From Minisyncoccota bacterium (lineage in GTDB: Bacteria; Patescibacteriota; Minisyncoccia; Minisyncoccales; UBA5738): a stretch of 10,939 bases of DNA. Positions 6,872 to 10,939 of this stretch are shown in pieces. The position numbers were made by a program, and so were the translations under genes. Below the pieces are notes generated by a model. It was given only the letters and a program-made list of their open reading frames with translations. It had not been told where the DNA came from and did no database searches. The stretch covers positions 1 to 10,939 of the forward strand of contig JALOQL010000024.1 of assembly GCA_025453415.1 (NCBI GenBank). Direction: 5' to 3'. Numbering within the stretch: position 1 is the first letter of the stretch; each line of letters starts with the position of its first letter.

Positions 6872-8317
6872 CTATGCCAGCGGCTTCCAAAGCCAGGCGA
6901 TTTTGCCCAGTCTGGTCGACTCTGCCAGCCGCAGAAACGCGCGGGTCACGATGATTGCCGAATACATGGAAAGCAGAATGCCCCAGATCAGCGTGGCGGC
7001 AAACCCTTTGACAAAACTGGTTCCCAGGAAAAACAGGATGAACGCGACCACGATGGTCGTGAAGTTACCGTCGCGGATCGCCGGCCAGGCGCGCTTGAAG
7101 CCTTCCTCGATGGCCGCGGCCAGGCTTTTACCCGCCCCAAGCTCTTCCTTAAGACGGGAAAATATCAGCACATTGGCGTCCACCGCCATACCGACGGACA
7201 GGATGAAACCGCCGATGCCCGCCAAGCTCATGGTCACTCCCATCAGCTTGAATATTGCGAGTAAAACCACGGCGTAAAGCGCCAACGCGATCGACGCCAG
7301 CAACCCGGGCAAACGGTAATAAACGACCATGAAGATCACCACCATCAAGAATCCCCAGATGCCGGCCATGACGGTTTGTTCAAAGGACACCGCTCCCAAG
7401 GTAGGGCCGATCTTCTGCTGGGTGATCGGCTGTCCCAGCGGCACCGGCAAGGCGCCTTCGTTCAAGCGCTGGGCGATGGTCCGGGCATCTTTGACCGTCA
7501 GCGAGCTACCGCTGATGACCGCCGAACCGCCGCTGATCTTTTCCTCCACATTCGGCGCGTACATATCGGCCATATCGATCTTGCCGTCGCCGCTGGTATC
7601 GATAATGGAAAGACCGTCCAAAAGAATCGCGATCGGCTTGCCCACGTTGCGGCCGGTAACGTCGGCGAATATCTTGGCGCCTTCGTCGTTAAACTTAAGC
7701 TGGACGATGGGTTTGCCGCTGTTCTGGTCGAAAGTAAAATTCGCTTTGGAAAGGTATTGGCCGGTCAATTCGGTCTCTTTGAAATAAGGATTTTGCAAGC
7801 CTAGCTGGTAATCGGGAACTTTCACGAGCTCTTCCATGGTTTTACCTTCCAGCTCCTTGGCCTTGTCGATTATCTTTTGGGTTTCCTCGGCGCTCCTTGA
7901 TTCGTCGAACTGCAGCCAGGGAGTCTGGCCTATTTCCCGGATTGCCTCGTCAATGTTCTCCAAACCCGGCAATTCGACGATCAACCGGTTTTCCCCGGAT
8001 ATCTGCACTTGAGCCTCGGTAACGCCTTGGCTTTTATTGACAATGCGCCGTTCGATCAAATCCCTTACTCCCTCCATCATCGAAGCGCGATCGGCTTCGG
8101 GCACTTTGCTCAAATCGGCCTGGTATTCCAAACGGACGCCTCCCTTAACATCCAAACCCAGGTTGAACTGTTTTTCCGGAATGTGCGGGATGCCCCACTT
8201 GGTCTGGGAATTGGCCCAGTCGATCCCCTTATTGAAAAACTGCGGGAAACAAAAAACCGCCGACGCCAAGGCCAGCGCAAAAATAAACAACAGCGAATAC
8301 AATATTTTTTTCTTCAT
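6872..8317 (-). CDS. secD: Protein translocase subunit SecD
   Basis: A 481-aa inner-membrane partner of SecF. Helix 1 about 5-24; signature FNLGLDVKGGVRLEY (51-65); a large periplasmic P1 domain (about 66-312) with the head and base segments; ISGGSAVISG (261-270); ARTIAQRLNEGALPVPL (278-294), which is near-universal in SecD; then five helices with GMAVDANVLIFSRLKEEL (376-393), the RND proton-path motif, and the ending RAFLRLAE. Length is usual for the short bacterial form. Unusual feature: after LLDGLSI the usual short ISAP link is expanded by IDTSGDGKIDMADMY (239-253), which has the spacing of an EF-hand/dockerin calcium loop. Start ATG at 8317 has no nearby Shine-Dalgarno; a hairpin stands 7 nt upstream. 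Likely first gene of a secD-secF operon. Confidence 0.97.
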   Translation of the reverse strand: MKKKILYSLLFIFALALASAVFCFPQFFNKGIDWANSQTKWGIPHIPEKQFNLGLDVKGGVRLEYQADLSKVPEADRASMMEGVRDLIERRIVNKSQGVTEAQVQISGENRLIVELPGLENIDEAIREIGQTPWLQFDESRSAEETQKIIDKAKELEGKTMEELVKVPDYQLGLQNPYFKETELTGQYLSKANFTFDQNSGKPIVQLKFNDEGAKIFADVTGRNVGKPIAILLDGLSIIDTSGDGKIDMADMYAPNVEEKISGGSAVISGSSLTVKDARTIAQRLNEGALPVPLGQPITQQKIGPTLGAVSFEQTVMAGIWGFLMVVIFMVVYYRLPGLLASIALALYAVVLLAIFKLMGVTMSLAGIGGFILSVGMAVDANVLIFSRLKEELGAGKSLAAAIEEGFKRAWPAIRDGNFTTIVVAFILFFLGTSFVKGFAATLIWGILLSMYSAIIVTRAFLRLAESTRLGKIAWLWKPLA

Positions 8318-8324
8318 GTTTCTG

Positions 8325-8362
8325 AAGGGTCTATCCCTCGTTAATGCGAGGGTTAGACCCTT
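8325..8362 (-). promoter_or_regulatory. Leader hairpin just before secD
   Basis: Arms 8325-8340 and 8347-8362 pair over 16 positions with a single mismatch around a 6-nt loop (TTAATG). It ends 7 nt before the secD start codon, and one arm contains GAGGG, the only Shine-Dalgarno-like run nearby. No T run follows, so it is not a classical terminator. Either a translational control hairpin or a small mobile palindrome. Confidence 0.65.
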
Positions 8363-8411
8363 GCATCAACTCTCAATCACCCTCTTTAAAGTAACGTCTC
8401 TTTTCGCAAAC

Positions 8412-8441
8412 AATATACCCCAAATTTCCCGAAAAGTCCAA
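8412..8441 (-). promoter_or_regulatory. Probable secDF promoter
   Basis: Minus-strand TTGGAC (8436-8441) and TATATT (8412-8417, 5 of 6) with an 18-bp spacer. Predicted start near 8405 gives a leader of about 90 nt that includes the hairpin at 8325-8362. Confidence 0.5.
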
Positions 8442-8462
8442 TTAAAAAAATTCTCGCCCGCG

Positions 8463-8499
8463 AACACAAAACCCCGGCAAACCGGGCTTTTGTGTTTTT
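8463..8499 (-). terminator. Terminator hairpin after the 257-aa gene
   Basis: Arms 8463-8477 and 8482-8496 pair over 15 positions with one mismatch around a CAAA loop. The CCCGG/CCGGG core is flanked by A4 and T4, so it can work both ways, with T5 on the plus side. It lies downstream of the gene at 8564-9337 and upstream of the secD promoter, isolating the two units. Confidence 0.8.
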
Positions 8500-8563
8500 C
8501 TAAACGCAAAATAATTTTCGCGTTTGGAAAAAATTAGGGGATAAAAAGGAAAAAATGGCAAAA

Positions 8564-9337
8564 CTATTGCCACTTGTGCATCTCTTCTTCAGCGCCCTTT
8601 CCTATGTATTGCCTTCTCAACCGCAGAAGCAGTTGCTCAAAAGCATTGGATAGCGTTTCGAAGTATTCGTTATTCAGGTTAATTTGTGTAACTGGGGAAA
8701 TACTATGCCAGAAATCACACCTGAACCCTTTGGAAGTGCGATATATTACAAGCTCATACTTATCTCCTCGCTGGCTTAATACATAGCATATATCATCAAC
8801 CTGGTTGATGAATGCATGGGGTACCGCACCAACAGATGGAGAATATAAAGACTTGTCCTCGCAAATATCGTAAAGGCTTCCCCTTACAACTTGCCTTGCT
8901 TCCCCTCCTTCCCAAACTCCACTACCGCCATTATAAATAAGTCTCGCATCATCAATCCGTACGTACAACTCTAATAGTTGCTGATCCAGATCTGCTGAAT
9001 TAACCAGCTTTAATCCTTTCGCGGCTGCTTCGTAAGTCGGACAAACAAAGACCAATCTACCATCAACTATTATTTGGCCAAAAAGTAGGCCATAGAATGG
9101 ATCTTTAAGACCGTCTGACCACACAGCATTGATAACGATGCACCCCAGACCTTTTTCCCTAATGGCAAACGCAATTTTTTCGAGCCTCTCATTCAACATC
9201 TTCACAATTTGAGAACGACTTTTCCCTTGGCCGATATCGGCCACCATCCAAATAGCATTGTTTTCTTTTTTGACGATACCTTGTATTCTCGCCTCTTTGA
9301 TTAGAGACGCTATCTTCTCTGTCTCAGGGTCAATCAT
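8564..9337 (-). CDS. Hypothetical protein, 257 aa, unrecognised
   Basis: I do not recognise this protein. It is soluble, with no signal peptide or membrane segment. The N-terminal 25 residues look helical and charged; VADIGQGKSRSQIVKMLNERL (33-53) superficially resembles a P-loop but lacks the first glycine. Residues about 55-110 alternate hydrophobic strands and helices (GLGCIVINAVW, GQIIVDGRLVFVCPTYEAA), suggesting an alpha/beta fold; a Gly-rich loop YNGGSGVWEGGEARQ lies in the middle. It has two features its neighbours lack: a near-consensus promoter of its own and a strong GGAGG (9347-9351) 9 nt before the ATG at 9337. Its DNA looks less GC-rich than secD or pgk, with many AT-ending codons (impression, not counted). 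It sits between secDF and a toxin-antitoxin cluster, so horizontal gain is plausible. Coding status is well supported; function is not. Confidence 0.8.
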   Translation of the reverse strand: MIDPETEKIASLIKEARIQGIVKKENNAIWMVADIGQGKSRSQIVKMLNERLEKIAFAIREKGLGCIVINAVWSDGLKDPFYGLLFGQIIVDGRLVFVCPTYEAAAKGLKLVNSADLDQQLLELYVRIDDARLIYNGGSGVWEGGEARQVVRGSLYDICEDKSLYSPSVGAVPHAFINQVDDICYVLSQRGDKYELVIYRTSKGFRCDFWHSISPVTQINLNNEYFETLSNAFEQLLLRLRRQYIGKGAEEEMHKWQ

Positions 9338-9386
9338 TTTACAACGCCTCCAATTTAGATTTCAAATAACTAAATACTGCGACACA

Positions 9387-9414
9387 AAGATATCATTTTG
9401 TCAAAGAATGTCAA
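9387..9414 (-). promoter_or_regulatory. Promoter for the 257-aa hypothetical gene
   Basis: Minus-strand TTGACA (9409-9414, perfect) and TATCTT (9387-9392, 4 of 6) with a 16-bp spacer; a second TTGACA lies at 9399-9404. It starts within 30 bases of the rpiB stop codon and gives a leader of about 43 nt carrying the GGAGG site. Confidence 0.6.
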
Positions 9415-9439
9415 GCTCTTACCACAAATCACGCTTAAA

Positions 9440-9861
9440 TTACCAAGCATCGAGTTTACGCGCCTGATTCAAGCCCTCCTCGTTAAAATCTGCTTCCAAC
9501 CAGGCGTCGATGATGCCTTTAGCCGATTCAACGGTCGTAAATCGCAAACTTAAGCAAAGAATATTGGCATCATTCCATTTTCGCGCCAGGCGCGCCGTTT
9601 CGGCGTCCCAACATAATGCCGCGCGAGCGCCTTTTGCTTTGTTCGCGGCCATACAGACACCCGTCCCGCTCCAGCAAAAAAAATCCCGACCGCATCTTGA
9701 ACATCCGCTTTTTTGGCCGCCTCAAAACCGATATCGGCCCAGCCGGCATTGTCACCGGCCAACGCGCCGCAAAACTCGACGTCATTCCCCTTTCCCTTCA
9801 AATATTCGATGACCGCATCGGTCAATTCGGTTTTTTCATCCGAAGCAACGATGATTTTCAT
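9440..9861 (-). pseudogene. rpiB: RpiB/LacA-family sugar-phosphate isomerase, frameshifted
   Basis: RpiB-family enzymes interconvert aldose and ketose phosphates, classically ribose-5-phosphate and ribulose-5-phosphate. The N-terminal part (62 codons from ATG at 9861) reads MKIIVASDEKTELTDAVIEY to GIFF, then a run of eight T (plus-strand A8, 9676-9683) breaks the frame. Adding one T restores C-W-S-G-T-G-V, then MAANKAKGARAALCWD, WNDANILCL and the ending ARKLDAW, for a 140-aa protein close to the usual 140-150. The restored Cys (residue 63) is the family's catalytic cysteine. The sequence resembles the divergent branch with ASDE instead of ASDHAG and CW(T/S)GTG instead of CGTGIG. Its ATG overlaps the toxin stop by 4 nt (ATGA), implying coupled translation. 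Apart from the one-base break the gene looks intact, so an assembly error, a recent mutation or slippage rescue are all possible. Confidence 0.85.
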
Positions 9862-10220
9862 AAATCAATCAAACCAAGGCTGATTTCCAGCGCTTGGCCA
9901 ACTTTTGCCATAATAGAACTGTCAAACTTGCCTATCTTTTTAATAAGCCTCTGTTTATCGATCGTTCGAATTTGGTTTGTCAAAACCACGCAATCCCGGC
10001 CAATTCCGGCATCTTTAGCATTGATAGGGACTTCGGTTGGATAAATTTTGCCCCCAAATTGAGAAGTGATCGCCGCCACAATAACAAGCGGACTGTAGCG
10101 ATTGCCAACGTCATTTTGGACGATCAAAGCCGGCCGGCTTTTCCTAATCTCGCAACCAACCGCCGGATCGAAATCAACCAAATAAACATCGCCACGACGC
10201 GGCGCCGCTATTTTCCGCAT
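9858..10220 (-). CDS. mazF: MazF/PemK-family endoribonuclease toxin
   Basis: A 120-aa toxin of the type II MazF/PemK/Kid superfamily, which cuts mRNA and is held inactive by the antitoxin encoded just upstream. Visible: PRRGDVYLVDFDPAVG (7-22), the first-strand and loop region with the conserved Arg/Gly/Asp; EIRKSRPALIVQND (24-37); the VAAITS strand (48-53) with the conserved Thr/Ser; and CVVLTNQIRTIDKQRL (77-92), the dimer-interface segment. Length is typical (110-120). The ATG at 10220 lies inside the antitoxin gene (13-nt overlap), and the TGA stop overlaps the rpiB ATG (ATGA), so all three are translated from one message. The motifs look intact, so the toxin is probably active. The symbol is for the family; pemK would serve equally. 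Confidence 0.92.
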   Translation of the reverse strand: MRKIAAPRRGDVYLVDFDPAVGCEIRKSRPALIVQNDVGNRYSPLVIVAAITSQFGGKIYPTEVPINAKDAGIGRDCVVLTNQIRTIDKQRLIKKIGKFDSSIMAKVGQALEISLGLIDL

Positions 10221-10468
10221 ATTTCATTTTCCAACGGAAACCATTCTTGGGTAATGGCCAGGTCGCGACCGGCATTCTTAAGCGCTCCCTCTTTTAATTC
10301 TTTACGAAGCTTGCCGCGACTCATTTCTTTGGCATAAAAGCGGATTGCCTGGTCAACGAAACGGCTTTTACCTCCTTTTTTCACTATGCGTGAAAGCAAA
10401 GATACCGTTTCCGCAGGCAACGTTATATCAATTCTTTTATGGGTTGTTTCTTGGGTAATCGTATTCAT
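10208..10468 (-). CDS. Ribbon-helix-helix antitoxin of the MazF-type pair
   Basis: An 86-aa antitoxin and autorepressor. KRIDITLP (11-18) is the DNA-reading beta strand, followed by two helices with the turn KKGGKSRFVDQAIRFYAKE (30-48), the RHH fold. The C-terminal part, ending NAGRDLAITQEWFPLENE, matches the toxin-binding tail common in such antitoxins (xWFPLE). Start: ATG at 10468 is chosen; an in-frame GTG at 10483 would place the first codons in the -10 box and before the predicted transcription start. With ATG at 10468 the message would be leaderless or nearly so, which fits the absence of a Shine-Dalgarno. It precedes and overlaps the toxin, the usual order. Confidence 0.9.
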   Translation of the reverse strand: MNTITQETTHKRIDITLPAETVSLLSRIVKKGGKSRFVDQAIRFYAKEMSRGKLRKELKEGALKNAGRDLAITQEWFPLENEICGK

Positions 10469-10474
10469 AATCCA

Positions 10475-10502
10475 ATTATACACATTAATAATGTGTAGTC
10501 AA
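10475..10502 (-). promoter_or_regulatory. Autoregulated promoter with palindromic operator
   Basis: Minus-strand TTGACT (10497-10502, 5 of 6) and a perfect TATAAT (10475-10480) are 16 bp apart. The spacer and edges of both boxes form a perfect inverted repeat, 9-bp arms 10479-10487 and 10489-10497 around one central A. Repressor bound here would block RNA polymerase, as expected for an RHH antitoxin. The predicted start falls on or next to the antitoxin ATG (10468). Confidence 0.82.
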
Positions 10503-10550
10503 TCTAAGTACTGGTTTTGACCACAACAAGAAACTCGTTCAGCTCCATAA

Positions 10551-10898
10551 TCAATCTCTCATATCCTTCAATATGGCTTTAATTTTATCTTTCAGCGGCG
10601 GCAAATCTTCTTTTATGGTTTTCCAAACTTTATCGAAGTTAATGCCAAAATAATCGTGCGTTAAAATATCCCTCATTCCGCAAATATCTTTCCAAGGAAT
10701 TTCTTTATGCTCTTTTTTGAAATCGGCGGCAATATTTTTTGCCGCCTCACCGATAATTTCAATGCGCCGCACTGTTGCGTCCTGCATTGCGTCGTTCTTC
10801 CGAAATTCACTTTTTGACATGCCGCCAACATAAATATCAACCTTCCGAATACAATCGTAGATGTCTCGAACAAACGCCCTTTGGCTTCTTTTGGTCAT
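10551..10898 (-). CDS. hepT: HepT-like (DUF86) ribonuclease toxin
   Basis: A 115-aa all-helical protein of the HepT/DUF86 family, the toxin of type VII HepT-MntA modules; HepT is a HEPN ribonuclease that its MntA partner silences by AMPylating the motif tyrosine. The diagnostic Rx4HxY motif is present as RDILTHDY (about 76-83), after VRRIEIIGEAAKNI (43-56), the first conserved HEPN helix. Length is typical. ATG at 10898 overlaps the stop of an upstream frame by 4 nt (ATGA), the normal layout behind mntA. The 82-base gap to the MazF-type antitoxin gene holds that operon's promoter and no clear terminator, so readthrough is possible. Confidence 0.93.
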   Translation of the reverse strand: MTKRSQRAFVRDIYDCIRKVDIYVGGMSKSEFRKNDAMQDATVRRIEIIGEAAKNIAADFKKEHKEIPWKDICGMRDILTHDYFGINFDKVWKTIKEDLPPLKDKIKAILKDMRD

Positions 10899-10939
10899 AG
10901 TATCGGGATTTGCTCTTTTAATATGTTGTCTTTCAATAG
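10895..10939 (-). CDS. C-terminal end of probable MntA-type nucleotidyltransferase
   Basis: Fourteen codons plus TGA, reading LLKDNILKEQIPIL, run in from the window edge and overlap the hepT start by 4 nt. The ILKE-hydrophobic ending is like many MNT-domain antitoxins, and the mntA-hepT order is standard. The call rests mainly on context, as only the last residues are visible. Confidence 0.6.
   Translation of the reverse strand, partial: LLKDNILKEQIPIL

Noticed and set aside
8502..8525. AAACGC/GCGTTT hairpin beside the terminator at 8463-8499
   Set aside because: Only six reliable pairs with a 12-nt loop; could be chance in AT-rich sequence.
9178..9243. P-loop (IGQGKS) in the 257-aa hypothetical protein
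   Set aside because: The first glycine of GxxxxGK(S/T) is absent (Ala instead), and no Walker B or other ATPase motif follows; treated as chance.
10469..10483. GTG start at 10483 for the antitoxin
   Set aside because: It would lie before the predicted transcription start and its codons coincide with the -10 box.

Overview
The window looks like chromosomal DNA of a small-genome bacterium of the Candidate Phyla Radiation (Patescibacteria, perhaps a Parcubacteria-like lineage). The taxonomic guess is inference. It rests on a TraG/VirD4-like ATPase with a CxxC-x17-CxxC zinc ribbon next to a tryptophan-rich membrane-anchored partner, a sigma-region-4 protein fused to HARE-like winged helices, AT-rich intergenic repeats of the TTGAAAA / AAATTAGAAATT kind between genes of higher GC, and weak Shine-Dalgarno sites. 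TGA is used as a stop several times, so the code is standard and not the TGA=Gly code of Gracilibacteria/SR1. Every gene I can support lies on the minus strand, so transcription runs right to left. The long plus-strand frames are shadows.

Left part (1-5894): a 3'-truncated pgk (glycolysis); a TraG/VirD4-like ATPase; its probable membrane-anchored partner, separated from it by a 19-bp hairpin terminator and a dispersed-type inverted repeat; then a putative regulator with sigma region 4 and tandem winged helices, driven by a promoter that matches the sigma-70 consensus exactly with a 17-bp spacer and has a leader of about 130 nt. Middle part (5895-8441): secD then secF, the proton-driven accessory subunits of the Sec translocase, with a promoter, a leader hairpin just before the secD start, and a GC-rich terminator after secF. 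SecD carries an EF-hand/dockerin-like loop in its periplasmic domain.

Right part (8442-10939) is accessory in character: an unrecognised 257-aa protein with its own promoter and a strong Shine-Dalgarno; an RpiB-family sugar-phosphate isomerase frameshifted at a run of eight T exactly before its catalytic cysteine; a MazF/PemK-type toxin with a ribbon-helix-helix antitoxin under a consensus-like promoter whose spacer is a perfect palindromic operator; and a HepT toxin preceded by the last codons of what is probably its MntA antitoxin. Antitoxin, toxin and rpiB overlap one another (13 nt and 4 nt), so the isomerase appears to be the third gene of an autoregulated toxin-antitoxin operon.

No stretch over 300 bases lacks a gene. 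The largest gaps are 5620-5894, 8318-8563 and 2984-3208, and they hold the promoters, hairpins and repeats listed. I see no tRNA, rRNA, CRISPR array or insertion sequence.
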